In this document: one piece after another, positions 49,090 through 58,238 of the stretch
How positions within the stretch are numbered: the stretch's first letter is position 1
How the letters are laid out: each line of letters begins with the position of its first letter
Source of the DNA: Streptomyces olivaceus
Lineage (GTDB): Bacteria > Actinomycetota > Actinomycetes > Streptomycetales > Streptomycetaceae
Direction: 5' to 3'
NCBI RefSeq assembly: GCF_000721235.1
Contig: NZ_JOFH01000001.1
Span: 248,001-312,000, forward strand
DNA: 64,000 bases
Translations under genes and position numbers: made by a program
Notes under the pieces: generated by a model
What the model was told of the DNA's origin: nothing
Databases searched by the model: none
Seen by the model: only the letters and a program-made list of their open reading frames with translations

Positions 49090-49692
49090 TCAGGACCCGG
49101 TGTACGCCTCGGTCTCAGGCACCCGGTCGAAGTGATAGACCGTGTTCCCGGCGAGGTCCGGGTAGGCGGTGATCGTCCACTCGTAGCCGGCGACCTCAGA
49201 CTGCTGGTGATTTACGTCCGACCGCTCCGTGATCTCCCCCTCCGGCACGTAGAAGCCGCGCTGGAAGTTGTCGCCGTCGAGGACGATGAACCAGAACGCC
49301 CTGCGGTCCGGCTCCGGGGACGCGGTCTCCGCGAACGACGTGAGACCGTCGACCGGGGTCAGGTCCGCCGAGTCGAGTCGGTACTGCAGGGCCTGCACGG
49401 TCGTCCGTCCGGTCTCCCACACCGTCAGCCCGAACGTCCGCAGCGAGCTGGTGATGGTGGTGCGGATCGGCGCCGTGTACCCCCACGGCGTGAACGACTC
49501 CGAGTCCTCCTCGAAGCCCTGCACCAGACCGTCGTCGCTGATGGCGCCGAGCGGCAGCCACGGGCCCACCGGCTGAATCGCCGGATCCCCGGGCGACGAC
49601 GTGCCCAGCGGCGCCGTCCAGCCGGCCCCGTTCGCGCCGACCTCCAGCAGATCCGCAGCGCGGGTGATGTTGACCATGATGTCTCCAGACAT
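49090..49692 (-). CDS. Major tail protein
   Basis: A 200-residue protein in the slot just before the tail chaperones. The sequence DIMVNITRAADLLEVGANGAGWTAP, PWLPLGAISDDGLVQGFEEDSESFTPWGYTAPIRTTITSSLRTFGLTVWET and VEGY-like VAGYEWTITAYPD follows the phage tube beta-sandwich pattern. ATG 49692 is used, with a second ATG 5 codons later. It should form hexameric rings of the tail tube. Confidence 0.83.
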   Translation of the reverse strand: MSGDIMVNITRAADLLEVGANGAGWTAPLGTSSPGDPAIQPVGPWLPLGAISDDGLVQGFEEDSESFTPWGYTAPIRTTITSSLRTFGLTVWETGRTTVQALQYRLDSADLTPVDGLTSFAETASPEPDRRAFWFIVLDGDNFQRGFYVPEGEITERSDVNHQQSEVAGYEWTITAYPDLAGNTVYHFDRVPETEAYTGS

Positions 49693-49751
49693 GCGTGAAG
49701 CCCGCGCACGGGCGGGTGGTGAAAGGGGCCTGGCGCGGGCCGAACAGCCGG

Positions 49752-50144
49752 TCAGGAAACCGGGTGACAGAAGATCTCGAAGGTGCCGCCGACGCGGCGC
49801 AGGGCGGTGTTCTCGTAGGGCCGGGCGGCGGGCAGGGTGACGACATCGGCGCGGCCGATGGTCAGCGTGCTGGTGGTCGAGCCACGCAGCTCCCGCTCCA
49901 CCCAAGCGACGGTCTCGCGGGCCAGGTCGAACGCCGCCTGGCGGGTGGCCGCGTACACGTCGATGTCGACGAGCATCCGCGCCAGCCGGCTGGCCGCAAG
50001 GTCACCGCCCGGGACCTGCGTGATCTGGATCGTCGGCAGCTCGTCCAACAGGCTGTTGTCCAACTCGTCGCGGACCACAGCGGCGGGCCAGCGGGCCTGA
50101 GCCCGAGGAATCAGTTCGCCCTCGATGTCAACGACGACGATCAC
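49752..50144 (-). CDS. Tail terminator/tail completion-type protein
   Basis: A 130-residue protein (VVVDIEGELIPRAQARWPAAVVRDELDNSLLDELPTIQITQVPGG ... LARMLVDIDVYAATRQAAFDLARETVAWVERELRG). Its layout and place between the HK97 gp10-like protein and major tail protein fit a tail terminator. GTG 50144 overlaps the previous stop (GTGA). Function is inferred from position and fold impression. Confidence 0.7.
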   Translation of the reverse strand: MIVVVDIEGELIPRAQARWPAAVVRDELDNSLLDELPTIQITQVPGGDLAASRLARMLVDIDVYAATRQAAFDLARETVAWVERELRGSTTSTLTIGRADVVTLPAARPYENTALRRVGGTFEIFCHPVS

Positions 50145-50470
50145 TGGTTCCGCCCACCGATCTGCGCGGCCCGCAGCAGCACGTGGTGGGCGGTGACTTT
50201 CTCGGTGCCGTACTCCACCCAGCGGGCGTAGTAGGCGGTGTTGCGAACGTAGCCGACAGCGCGGTCTCGGCGTCGGCCGCCGCGCCTCGTGCTGTCCGTC
50301 TCCCACGACTCCTTGTAGTGCCCCGGGTCAGGACTGTTCTGGTCGACCGGGGAGAGGGCGACGGCGACGCTCTTGATGACCTCCGCGCGGCGCAGCATCT
50401 CCGCTTCCATGCCGGGCATGCGCAGCATCTGCCCGATGCCCTTCCGCTTCGGCTTGAACCTGGCAGCCAC
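50141..50470 (-). CDS. HK97 gp10-like head-tail connector protein
   Basis: A 109-residue basic protein (RFKPKRKGIGQMLRMPGMEAEMLRRAEVIKSVAVALSPVDQNSPDPGHYKESWE ... VRNTAYYARWVEYGTEKVTAHHVLLRAA). The GHYKESW and YARWVEYGT segments are characteristic of the gp10 family that joins head and tail. It lies between the stopper and tail terminator genes. Confidence 0.8.
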   Translation of the reverse strand: MAARFKPKRKGIGQMLRMPGMEAEMLRRAEVIKSVAVALSPVDQNSPDPGHYKESWETDSTRRGGRRRDRAVGYVRNTAYYARWVEYGTEKVTAHHVLLRAAQIGGRNQ

Positions 50471-50485
50471 CAGTACCTCCCTCGG

Positions 50486-50857
50486 TCAGCCGGTGACGCG
50501 GTCGGCGGCGAACTGGATGACGCCGCGGGTGCCGGTGAACGGGGACCGTCCCCAGTCGCCGGGTTCGCCAGTGATGTCGCAGTCGACACCGCGGATCCGG
50601 GCCTTGTCCGTAGTGCGCAGCGGCATGCCGGGCTGGTCGGCGGGCGCGTACACGGTCCAGCCGACGATGACCGTGTCCCGCTCCTGCTGCTCCGGGCCGC
50701 CCACCTGCGGCGTCTCCGCACGCGGCGTCACCACACAGCCCGGTAGGTCGAACGACTCATCGGGCCCAGGCAGCGGCTGGCCACGAGGATCCCGGCCTGG
50801 CGACTGGCCGGTGCGGACGATCCGCACGGTCTCCCCGAACGGGTACGGCGCCGGCAT
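50486..50857 (-). CDS. Head-tail stopper/adaptor protein
   Basis: A 123-residue protein starting at ATG 50857, overlapping the previous stop. PYPFGETVRIVRTGQSPGRDPRGQPLPGP and CVVTPRAETP form a beta-rich start like gp16/gp9 stopper proteins; VIVGWTVYAPADQPGMPLRTTDKARIRGVDCDITGEP continues the beta barrel. Location between the connector and gp10-like gene supports a neck component. Confidence 0.72.
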   Translation of the reverse strand: MPAPYPFGETVRIVRTGQSPGRDPRGQPLPGPDESFDLPGCVVTPRAETPQVGGPEQQERDTVIVGWTVYAPADQPGMPLRTTDKARIRGVDCDITGEPGDWGRSPFTGTRGVIQFAADRVTG

Positions 50858-51270
50858 CAGGAGTACCCCCAGCCCGGTTCGAACTCGTCGGCGAAGCCCA
50901 TGTCGTCGATCGGCCACGTTGGCGACGGATCAGCCGTCTCCGGAGTCGGATCGATCGTGAACGCCCCACCCCGGCCCGCCAGCGACTTCAGCGCCGACTT
51001 GTCGGCCTTCGTCAGGTACAGGCCGCCAGACCCCTGGGGGCGCTGCACCGACATCGGGCCGATCGTCTCGTAGCTCACCTGCTGCGGGTTGACGTAGGCG
51101 CGGCCCGCCACCGACAGGACGACCGCCTCCGCACCCTCAGGGAGCGGTTTCACGACCGTCTGACACAGCGACGCCGCCGTCGAGAGCAGCAGGTCAGCGC
51201 GCGCACCGTCGATCTCACCCATGCCCAGGTATAGGCCGAGCTGCTCGGCGGTCGGAGGGACGAATGCCAT
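50857..51270 (-). CDS. Head-tail connector (gp6-like)
   Basis: A 137-residue helical protein (FVPPTAEQLGLYLGMGEIDGARADLLLSTAASLCQTVVKPLPEGAEAVVLSVAGRAYVNPQQVSYETIG) of the gp6-like connector family. It sits between the glycosyltransferase and the stopper gene. It should form a ring under the portal. Confidence 0.78.
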   Translation of the reverse strand: MAFVPPTAEQLGLYLGMGEIDGARADLLLSTAASLCQTVVKPLPEGAEAVVLSVAGRAYVNPQQVSYETIGPMSVQRPQGSGGLYLTKADKSALKSLAGRGGAFTIDPTPETADPSPTWPIDDMGFADEFEPGWGYS

Positions 51271-51280
51271 AACACCCTCC

Positions 51281-52312
51281 TCAAGCCAGAGACTCCACAG
51301 CCGAACACCACGCCGCCAGATCGGCGGCAGGATCCAGTTCGGCAGACCGGGCCCGCGCCCGCTTCGACGCCAGCCGGAACTCGGCAGGCTGCATCAACTT
51401 CCGCAGCACCGCCTCGTAGCCGTCGACATCGTTCCGGTCCACGAAGATCCCGGCCTCACCGAGGGACTCGCACAGCCCCGGGGTGGGGTGCGCGACGACC
51501 GGGATACCGGAGGCCAACGCCTCGCAGCCGGCACGGCCCCACGACTCGTAGGACGACGGCATCAGCAGCACCCGAGTGCGGGCATACACCCGATCTCGCA
51601 TGTCCTCGCCGCGGACGTGGTCGACGACCTCGACGTTGGGCAAGTCCGGGAGGATCTGCTCCCCGTAGGCGCCCCGCACTGCCAGGAACTGCTGATCCGG
51701 CATCCGCTCGGCGAGGGCTCGAAGAACCTTGCCGCCCTTCTCCGGGTTGCAGTTGATCAGCGTGATGGCCTTGCCGGGCTTCGTCGCATACTCGGCGGCG
51801 AACACCGGAGGCCGCACGATCAGCGACTCGGCCGGGCGGACGGCCTTCGGGTACTCGGCGAAGAACAGCTCCGCCTCACGGGCCATCCACCGGCTGTTGT
51901 AGACCGCCAGTGCCGTCCCGCCCGCCGCAGCATCGCGGAAGGTGGGCCGGTGCGTGTTGTGGCAGACCACCACCAGCGGCTTGCCGTAGCCGCGGGCCAA
52001 CGACGCCGTCGACGGCACCGTCTCCAGATGCGCCACCAGCACATCCGCCCGGCGCACCGCAGTCGGAAAGTCCAGCCGCGACTCCAACGGGACGACATGG
52101 ATGCCGCGGTACTCGTACTCCTGGTGGGCCTTGCCGTAGCGGGACAGCCACACCTGCACATCGTGGCCACGCTCCACCAGCGGACGCAGCATCGACACAA
52201 GCATGTGCTCGGCGCCCGCATTGTGCTCCGGCGGCATCGCATGGAAGCGGGCCACGACCTTCAGGGGCTTGGCTGCCCCGCCCGGCGCGGAAGCCGAGAC
52301 AGCCCTGCTCAT
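51281..52312 (-). CDS. GT4-type glycosyltransferase inside the head gene cluster
   Basis: A 343-residue glycosyltransferase of the GT-B/GT4 class. The N-domain has VVARFHAMPPEHNAGAEHMLVSMLRPLVERGHDVQVW, typical of nucleotide-sugar glycosyltransferases, and the C-domain has LINCNPEKGGKVLRALAERMPDQQFLAVRG and MPSSYESWGRAGCEALASGIPVVAHPTPGLCESLGEAGIFVD, with the E-x7-E motif. ATG 52312 overlaps the capsid stop (ATGA), so expression is tied to the capsid. It most likely glycosylates a virion protein, perhaps the capsid, though a cell-wall glycan is an alternative. No signal or TM segment. Confidence 0.85.
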   Translation of the reverse strand: MSRAVSASAPGGAAKPLKVVARFHAMPPEHNAGAEHMLVSMLRPLVERGHDVQVWLSRYGKAHQEYEYRGIHVVPLESRLDFPTAVRRADVLVAHLETVPSTASLARGYGKPLVVVCHNTHRPTFRDAAAGGTALAVYNSRWMAREAELFFAEYPKAVRPAESLIVRPPVFAAEYATKPGKAITLINCNPEKGGKVLRALAERMPDQQFLAVRGAYGEQILPDLPNVEVVDHVRGEDMRDRVYARTRVLLMPSSYESWGRAGCEALASGIPVVAHPTPGLCESLGEAGIFVDRNDVDGYEAVLRKLMQPAEFRLASKRARARSAELDPAADLAAWCSAVESLA

Positions 52313-53271
52313 CAGGCGCTACCGGACGGCGTGCCCGTGTACTTGACGAACGCGTCGACGTCACCGAGGACGAAGCCGTAGTACGCCTCCGCCAGGATCA
52401 GCACCAGGTTCTCCTGGAACGCCGAGTGGACGCCGCCCTCCTCGTCGACGTAGGTGGCCTGGTCGGAGATCCGCACCGTGATGTCCATGCCCACGCCGTA
52501 GGCGGCCTGCGACCAGTCGCCGCCAATCGCCCGCAGCCCCGAGTCCACCGATGCCGACTGCCGGCGCTGCTTGCCCGACACGGACCGCGAGTAGGCGAGC
52601 GGCTCACCGATCAGCGTGCCCGCCGCCGCCATGTTCGTGCCCGGCGTCTGCGTGTCCACGAGGATCGGACGGCCCGTGGTGTCCGTCGCCAGCAGCAGCG
52701 ACGGCTTCAGCCGGTGGTCCGCCACGGTGCCGGTGTAGTCCCAGTCGGAGTCGACGACCTCGGCCATGCCGTTGACGAAGTCGGCCCAGATGCCGCCCTG
52801 CGCCTGGGTGGCCGTGCCCAGCGCCACCGAGTTGGTGGTGGCGGCGAGGTACTCGGTGAACGGGCCTGCCGCGCCCTTCATGGTCTTGCCGTGGATCGTC
52901 GCGTGGTCGAAGGCGCGGGCGAACGCGGTCGGCAGATCCTTCTGCAGCTGGTCGTACAGGCCGCCCGCGTTGGTCTTCGCGACCTCCATGGCGACCGGGA
53001 TGAGCACGGCGACCTTCTTCGCCTGCATCTGCTTGACGTCCACGCCGCCGGTCGACAGGGGCTTCTTGGCCGCCTGGCCGACCCAGTCGGCGACCGGGAC
53101 GTCCATCGGGATCGGCACCGAAGTGGTGGCGTCCAGGGCGAGCGGCGCCGGGCGTGCCAGCTGCATGACCGCGGACGCTTCGACGGACTTCTCGAAGATC
53201 GGCGCGGTGATCGTGCGGGGCAGGAGCGCGCCGTCCACGTTGGACAGCGTCAGGGGGGCGGTGACCGCCAT
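52312..53271 (-). CDS. Major capsid protein (HK97-fold type)
   Basis: A 319-residue capsid protein. The pattern of N-terminal LLPRTITAPIFEKSVEASAVMQLARPAPL, then VPIPMDVPVADWVGQAAKKPLSTGGVDVKQMQAKKVAVLIPVAMEVAKTN (E-loop to P-domain) and FARAFDHATIHGKT is typical of HK97-fold capsids in actinophages. No N-terminal delta domain is present; a separate scaffold gene precedes it. Its stop overlaps the glycosyltransferase start. Confidence 0.88.
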   Translation of the reverse strand: MAVTAPLTLSNVDGALLPRTITAPIFEKSVEASAVMQLARPAPLALDATTSVPIPMDVPVADWVGQAAKKPLSTGGVDVKQMQAKKVAVLIPVAMEVAKTNAGGLYDQLQKDLPTAFARAFDHATIHGKTMKGAAGPFTEYLAATTNSVALGTATQAQGGIWADFVNGMAEVVDSDWDYTGTVADHRLKPSLLLATDTTGRPILVDTQTPGTNMAAAGTLIGEPLAYSRSVSGKQRRQSASVDSGLRAIGGDWSQAAYGVGMDITVRISDQATYVDEEGGVHSAFQENLVLILAEAYYGFVLGDVDAFVKYTGTPSGSA

Positions 53272-53290
53272 GATGTCTCTTCTCCCGAAG

Positions 53291-53941
53291 CTACGTGAGC
53301 TTCGAACTCAGCCACCCGGCGAACTCGTCGCGAGGGTTGGGGGCCTGCTTCTTGTTGGCACCGGATGCCTGTGTGCGGTCCGGTGCGGGTCGCCGCGGGC
53401 CCTCCGGGGGCTGGGTCTTCGCCCAGTGCGGCTTGCGCTCCAACAGCGCCTGGAGATCCGCCTCGATGGCGGACTCGTTGATGTCGCCCGAGTCGTCGAT
53501 GTACGAGTCCAGATCGAGCTCGCCGAACGCGTCAGCCGGATCGGCGAACGCCGCCCGGCCCTCGGTGGCCGTGCCGGCGAGCGCCTGCACCTGGCTGCGG
53601 ACCAGTCGCTGCCGGGTCTTCGCGATCTGATCCTGCGCGGCAGTGAGCTGCTCGTTGAGGCGTTCGGACTCGGAGAGTTCCGCGTCCTTGCGCTTCTGCA
53701 GCTCGGCGAGCAGAGGCTCCTGCTCCTTCAGGCGCTTGCGGAGGTTCGCGGCCTCTGAGTTCGCCTTCCGGATCTTCGCCTCGGCCTGCTTCCGGTCGAA
53801 CGGCTTCTCCTCGCTGCTGGTGTCCGCCTCCTGGGCGGTCTCCTGCTGCTCGGTGCCGCTCTCCTCGGTGGCCGTCTCGTCGACGGTCTCCTCAGTGCCG
53901 GAGTCGGTCTGCTGCTCGGTCGTCTCGGTCTCTTCGGGCAT
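53291..53941 (-). CDS. Scaffolding protein
   Basis: A 216-residue acidic, helical protein. The first 50 residues are Glu/Thr-rich (EETETTEQQTDSGTEETVDETATEESGTEQQE), then a coiled coil (DRKQAEAKIRKANSEAANLRKRLKEQEPLLAELQKRKDAELSE ... TAAQDQIAKTRQRLVRSQ) and a basic C-terminal tail (RRPAPDRTQASGANKKQAPNPRDEFAGWLSSKL). Position just upstream of the capsid gene and composition are those of phage scaffolds, which organise the procapsid and are then removed. Confidence 0.85.
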   Translation of the reverse strand: MPEETETTEQQTDSGTEETVDETATEESGTEQQETAQEADTSSEEKPFDRKQAEAKIRKANSEAANLRKRLKEQEPLLAELQKRKDAELSESERLNEQLTAAQDQIAKTRQRLVRSQVQALAGTATEGRAAFADPADAFGELDLDSYIDDSGDINESAIEADLQALLERKPHWAKTQPPEGPRRPAPDRTQASGANKKQAPNPRDEFAGWLSSKLT

Positions 53942-54003
53942 GACGAATCGGCCCTCCAGGGGCTGTCGAAAAGGGGAAGGCCGCCACCAGGGCGACCCGT
54001 TGA

Positions 54004-54819
54004 TCAGTGAGATCCGGGAAGCGGATACTCGTCGTGCTCCGCCAGCGCACGCCTGAACAGGCGCAACTGGTCTCCCGGATGACCTTGCGCGTACTCGCGA
54101 TAGATCTCATCCCAGCGAGCCGCATGCGGCGACAACTGGAAGCGCTGGCCGCGGAAGACCGGCAGGATTCCGCAGTGGCAGTTGTTGTGGAACTTCACCA
54201 CCGACGCGTCACCTGAGAACCGGTCATTCGCATCCCGACCTGCGGTTTCTGCCGTGGCATAGACCGACCCGCGGGATGCCATGAGCTTGCAGAAGGAGCA
54301 GGCGCCGAGCGCTGCCACCCGGGCATACGCCACAGCCTGCCGATCCTGCCGGACCGCCTGCCGGACCGTCTCCCGGCCCACATCAGCCACAAGACGCTGT
54401 GTGGCCATGTCTGCTTTTACGAACGCGGCCTCCAGTCGAACATCGAGGGGTTCCAGCTGTGCGGGCGTCGCCACGTCGGCGTCCCGGTCCCACACGTCCT
54501 TCGTGGCCCAGCGCATCGACGCATCCACCTGCTCGCCCGGCGGCGGATCAGCCAACCGTGCCGTGAACCCACCCGGCACATCAGCGTCTGCGCGCTGCCC
54601 GTCGTAAAAGTCCGCGGCAAGAGCCGCCGACACCTCCGCATACTGGCCCACCACAACGGCCACCGCCTCAATCCACGGCGGCACCGTCGCCTGCAACCGG
54701 CGCGGATTGATCAGCCGCCGCAGCGTTCGCAAATCCCGCAACAGCAGCGCTGTCAGGCCCTGCTGTGCAGACCGCCAACGCGCCGCGCCAGGCGAACTAT
54801 CCGAGGTCGTCGACGCCAA
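54004..54819 (-). CDS. MuF-like minor head protein
   Basis: A 271-residue protein between portal and scaffold. The C-terminal FCKLMASRGSVYATAETAGRDANDRFSGDASVVKFHNNCHCGILPVFRGQ carries the Cys/His cluster seen in minor capsid/MuF-like proteins of actinophages. The N-terminal part is helical (TALLLRDLRTLRRLINPRRLQATV). Start is TTG 54819, with GGAGG 7 bases upstream inside the portal gene, so it overlaps the portal by 23 bp. It probably travels in the head and enters or helps DNA ejection. Confidence 0.76.
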   Translation of the reverse strand: MASTTSDSSPGAARWRSAQQGLTALLLRDLRTLRRLINPRRLQATVPPWIEAVAVVVGQYAEVSAALAADFYDGQRADADVPGGFTARLADPPPGEQVDASMRWATKDVWDRDADVATPAQLEPLDVRLEAAFVKADMATQRLVADVGRETVRQAVRQDRQAVAYARVAALGACSFCKLMASRGSVYATAETAGRDANDRFSGDASVVKFHNNCHCGILPVFRGQRFQLSPHAARWDEIYREYAQGHPGDQLRLFRRALAEHDEYPLPGSH

Positions 54820-56266
54820 CGTCGGCCTCCGACGGCTCCGTACTCGCCGTAGACGAGCCAGACCGAATCTCAGCGAAACGGTCCAGCAGTGCGCTGCTGG
54901 CCGCCCGGCCGACGCCGCGGCGCCGGTCCGCAGCGATCCGCTGCCGCTGCGGCTCCGTGAACCCAGCCATCTCCAGGGTGACGTCGGAGTCCGCGGGCAG
55001 TACCCCGGCCTGCACCAGCTTGACCGTGGCGTCCACCTGGGCCGCTACCGTCGGTGTCGCAGGGTTCCGCCACACCGTCTCGATGCGGCGGGTCTTGTCC
55101 GGGGGTTCGCCGTCTCGGATCCACAGGGCGAGCCGCATGGCCTGCTGCCACCCGGCGCCGAACCGGCGGATACGCCGTTCGGCCTTCTTGACCTGCCGGT
55201 TGTCGGCGAAGCGGATCGCGTCCGCGGAGGCGGGGTTGTCGCTGCTGTAGCCGAGGACGTGCGGGGCCACCGACATCTGCGACGCCATGATCCTGGCGTA
55301 CAGATCGATGATCTTCGTCATGCCGGTCGGATCGTGCGCAGCGAACTGGCCGACGTCCGGCACGTTGCCGTCCTCGTCCCGCTCCAACGCGAGCACACGA
55401 CCGATGTACGTCTCCCAGGCGCTCTTAGCCGTACCGTCCGCGTCCTGAAACGCCGACTCCGACGCGCCCAGAATGTAGCGCTGCGGGGCGCCGAAGAACT
55501 CGGCAGCCACCTCCATACCCATCAGCCGGCGGCACGCCGCATCCGTGATCGACATAACCTCAGGAGTGATCTCCGACTTGCCGACCCGGTCTGCGGTCCG
55601 CTGCCGGTTCGCCAGACGCACGACCGGCACGACGCCGAGCCCGTGCATGTCCCGGTCGACGACCTCCCAGCCGCCAGACGCCGACGGCAGACACATCACC
55701 GTCTGATCCGGCAGATACAAGACCAGCATCCGCTCCTCAGGACCCGCCTCGATGTACGAGTCGGCGGCGCACTCTCGGAGCGCAGCCGTACCCATGCGCA
55801 TGCGGGCATCCCACATCAGCGTCATGTCCAACGGCGACTCGGCGGTGATCAACGGCGGGCACTCGTCCGTTCCGCAACCACCCGACCCGACCGCCAGATA
55901 CTCCCGGCCGTACACGAACGCGTCCAGGTGAGCCAGCGACGACTCGTCGAACAGGTCATTCGCCTCGGCGATCTCCGTCAGCTCACTGGAATTCGAGCCA
56001 TCTGCCCACCGGAACGCCTCCAAGTCCAGGCGCTCCTCCAGCGACTCCACACCCACCCGCGGCCAGCCAATCACCGTATGCAGCCCTTTGAGCTGCGGCG
56101 GGATGGAGATGCCGAGGTCGCGGATCAGTTGCTCGCCGTTGAAGTAGGCGTCCCGGAGTTGCAGCGCGTACCGGTCCCGCAGCATGTCAGCCCGCAGCAG
56201 GTTGATCAGCGCCTGCTCCTCGTCCGAGAGATACACCAGCGGCAACTCAGGAATGGACAGGGTCAT
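54797..56266 (-). CDS. Portal protein
   Basis: A 489-residue portal. Recognisable features are the N-terminal LIRDLGISIPPQLKGLHTVIGWPRVGVESLEERL, the crown-stem part VPVVRLANRQRTADRVGKSEITPEVMSITDAACRRLMGMEVAAEFFGAPQRYILG and YSSDNPASADAIRFADNRQVKKAERRIRRFG, similar to SPP1-type (phage_prot_Gp6) portals. ATG 56266 overlaps the terminase stop. It forms the dodecameric DNA channel at the head vertex. Confidence 0.88.
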   Translation of the reverse strand: MTLSIPELPLVYLSDEEQALINLLRADMLRDRYALQLRDAYFNGEQLIRDLGISIPPQLKGLHTVIGWPRVGVESLEERLDLEAFRWADGSNSSELTEIAEANDLFDESSLAHLDAFVYGREYLAVGSGGCGTDECPPLITAESPLDMTLMWDARMRMGTAALRECAADSYIEAGPEERMLVLYLPDQTVMCLPSASGGWEVVDRDMHGLGVVPVVRLANRQRTADRVGKSEITPEVMSITDAACRRLMGMEVAAEFFGAPQRYILGASESAFQDADGTAKSAWETYIGRVLALERDEDGNVPDVGQFAAHDPTGMTKIIDLYARIMASQMSVAPHVLGYSSDNPASADAIRFADNRQVKKAERRIRRFGAGWQQAMRLALWIRDGEPPDKTRRIETVWRNPATPTVAAQVDATVKLVQAGVLPADSDVTLEMAGFTEPQRQRIAADRRRGVGRAASSALLDRFAEIRSGSSTASTEPSEADVGVDDLG

Positions 56267-57996
56267 CGCAGCACCACAACCCTCCCCTTGCCCGTAGCCT
56301 TCGAGCGCTTGGCCCACGCGGGCGAGTTCATGACCATGCGACGCAGCATCCGGGCCCCGATCGCGCACACCACAAGGTCGATCTTTCGCGCCGACTCACG
56401 GTGCTCCTTGCCGATCGTGTAACCCCATGCGTTCGTCCGGCGTCGGGCGTTCGCGACGTGCTGTCGCAGAACCTTGTGTCCGTCATGCGGCACCTGCCGT
56501 TCCAAAACGTCCCGGTAGAAGCGGTCCACGGCCTCCGTGAACACCTGCTGGCGCCGACGGTCACCCATGTCCCACATCACCGCGTGCTGCCCATGCCCAG
56601 ACGGCACTGCCTTCAGCTTCAGCCGCTTCCCATACCGCTGAGCCCACGCGTCGACATAGCCATCCCAGTAGCGTTCTCCATCCGCATCGTCATATCCAGC
56701 GCCAGGGTCCGCGAAGAACGCCAGCGGCTTGTACCGGGCGAACACCTGGTCCACCACGCCGTCGGCCTCCTCTCGCGGCACCCGATAGGGCACGTCCGAT
56801 GGCCAGTTCGCCGGCCGCTGCCAGACCCCCAAAGTCCTCACGAACCCGTCTGACATCCGGCAGCCGACCAAGCCCGTAGCGTCGTCTGACTTGGAGCCAT
56901 CGAAGAACAGGACGATCCCGTCGCCCTCTTCCAAAGCGAGGCCCTCATGCGGATTGGCATCCCATTCGTATGGCGCCAAGTAGGCGTCCTCGGCCGCCGC
57001 GATCTGGTTGAACCAGAACCGGCGCGACCTGCTGGGCGGGTTACGGATGTCGAGGATCGACGCCTTGAGCCGGTCCACGTCCAGCCACACCGAATCCCCG
57101 CGGACCGCCTTCAGCGTCGGCACGATCCACGCCTCGGTCAGCTTGGCCTCGGCCGGAGCCTCCAGCGAGTCGTAGAACAGTCCGGTGTCCGCCGCGCGCC
57201 CGGCCTCCGCCGACTCGAACGCCTCCCGGGTCCGCTCGGCGACGCTGTCCTCGCCGGGCTCGTAGGCGTTCGTGTTCGCCAGCGTCCGCGCTTGGCCATC
57301 CGCCGACTTGGTGGCGTTACGCTCGATTACCGCCGCCATCTCGTGCCCCTGATTCGACTCCACCCAGTGGTGCGTCTCCCCCAGCGAAACGAACGTCGGT
57401 CGGCCACCTTCCAGAGCACGCGGCGAGGACGTGACCGCCTCGATCCGGGCCCGTCCCTTGTCGGCGTAGATGATCTCCTTGCCGAGGTCGATCCGGAACT
57501 CCTCGAGGGCCCGCTTAGTGAAGATGCTCGGGAAGAGCGTCATCGTGTTCCGCGTCTGGTCCTGCGACACCGCCGCGATCTGCACCCAGGCCGCCGGATG
57601 CTGCGTGCCGAGCGGCTGCCCCGCCCGGACACCCCACTCGTTGCCCTCGTCCGCAACCCCAGCGAGCCGGCACGGGCCGACGAACTCGAACGCCGACCAC
57701 GTGGCGATCAGTGGGTCCTTGCCCCAGCCCTTCAGCCGCTGGATCACGCCGTCCCGCCAAAGGAACCGGTTCGTCTCCGGGTCCATCGCGTACCACCACA
57801 AGGTCAGGCGAGCTTGCTCGGGCGTGTACTGCCAGGCCTTCCCGACGTAGTGCTGCAGGTATGTCTTGGTCCAGGCGAGGCACTGCCAGCCCAGCGTGTA
57901 CTCGGGCAGGATGAACTTTCCATCTGGGCCGCGCTTCCACGTCGGGCCGAGCGTGAAGGGTTCGACGACGTCGGGGACCTGCTCCTCAGCCTCCAT
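56263..57996 (-). CDS. Terminase large subunit
   Basis: A 577-residue packaging motor. The N-terminal ATPase shows a Walker A-like element (RLKGWGKDPLIATWSAFEF, near residue 90) and a Walker B-like THHWV/ VSLGETHH segment. The C-terminal nuclease shows the acidic start GIVLFFDGSKSDDATGLVGC and FFADPGAGYDDADG. Length and order match large terminases of actinophages. Overlaps of 11 bp with the gene before and 4 bp with the portal show translational coupling. Confidence 0.9.
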   Translation of the reverse strand: MEAEEQVPDVVEPFTLGPTWKRGPDGKFILPEYTLGWQCLAWTKTYLQHYVGKAWQYTPEQARLTLWWYAMDPETNRFLWRDGVIQRLKGWGKDPLIATWSAFEFVGPCRLAGVADEGNEWGVRAGQPLGTQHPAAWVQIAAVSQDQTRNTMTLFPSIFTKRALEEFRIDLGKEIIYADKGRARIEAVTSSPRALEGGRPTFVSLGETHHWVESNQGHEMAAVIERNATKSADGQARTLANTNAYEPGEDSVAERTREAFESAEAGRAADTGLFYDSLEAPAEAKLTEAWIVPTLKAVRGDSVWLDVDRLKASILDIRNPPSRSRRFWFNQIAAAEDAYLAPYEWDANPHEGLALEEGDGIVLFFDGSKSDDATGLVGCRMSDGFVRTLGVWQRPANWPSDVPYRVPREEADGVVDQVFARYKPLAFFADPGAGYDDADGERYWDGYVDAWAQRYGKRLKLKAVPSGHGQHAVMWDMGDRRRQQVFTEAVDRFYRDVLERQVPHDGHKVLRQHVANARRRTNAWGYTIGKEHRESARKIDLVVCAIGARMLRRMVMNSPAWAKRSKATGKGRVVVLR

Positions 57997-58237
57997 CGCC
58001 GCGAATGTCGCGCAGCGGGGAGCGCCGCTTCAGCTCGTTGCGCAGAAGGCATGCCTCAATGTCGCCCCGATCCGGCCGATCGAAGAAGCCCCGCAGCCGA
58101 ACCACAGCGAAGTCCCGGAGGCCCTCGATTCGCCTCAGCGAACCGGCGTACAGACACTGCTGTTGCGGGATGTCGTGAAGTCGGGCCCAGGCCTGCGCCT
58201 CGTCCTGGCTGCCCGCGCAGACGACGTACTTGACCAC
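57986..58237 (-). CDS. Small phage protein between terminase subunits
   Basis: An 83-residue protein (KYVVCAGSQDEAQAWARLHDIPQQQCLYAGSLRRIEGLRDFAVVRLRGFFDRPDRGDIEACLLRN). I choose GTG 58237, one base after the small terminase stop, with GGGGG in a good Shine-Dalgarno position; the open frame reaches back to 58258. It has an alpha/beta pattern with a GLRDF-type turn. Function unknown; placement between terminase subunits is the only clue. Confidence 0.65.
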   Translation of the reverse strand: MVKYVVCAGSQDEAQAWARLHDIPQQQCLYAGSLRRIEGLRDFAVVRLRGFFDRPDRGDIEACLLRNELKRRSPLRDIRGDGG

Positions 58238-58238
58238 G

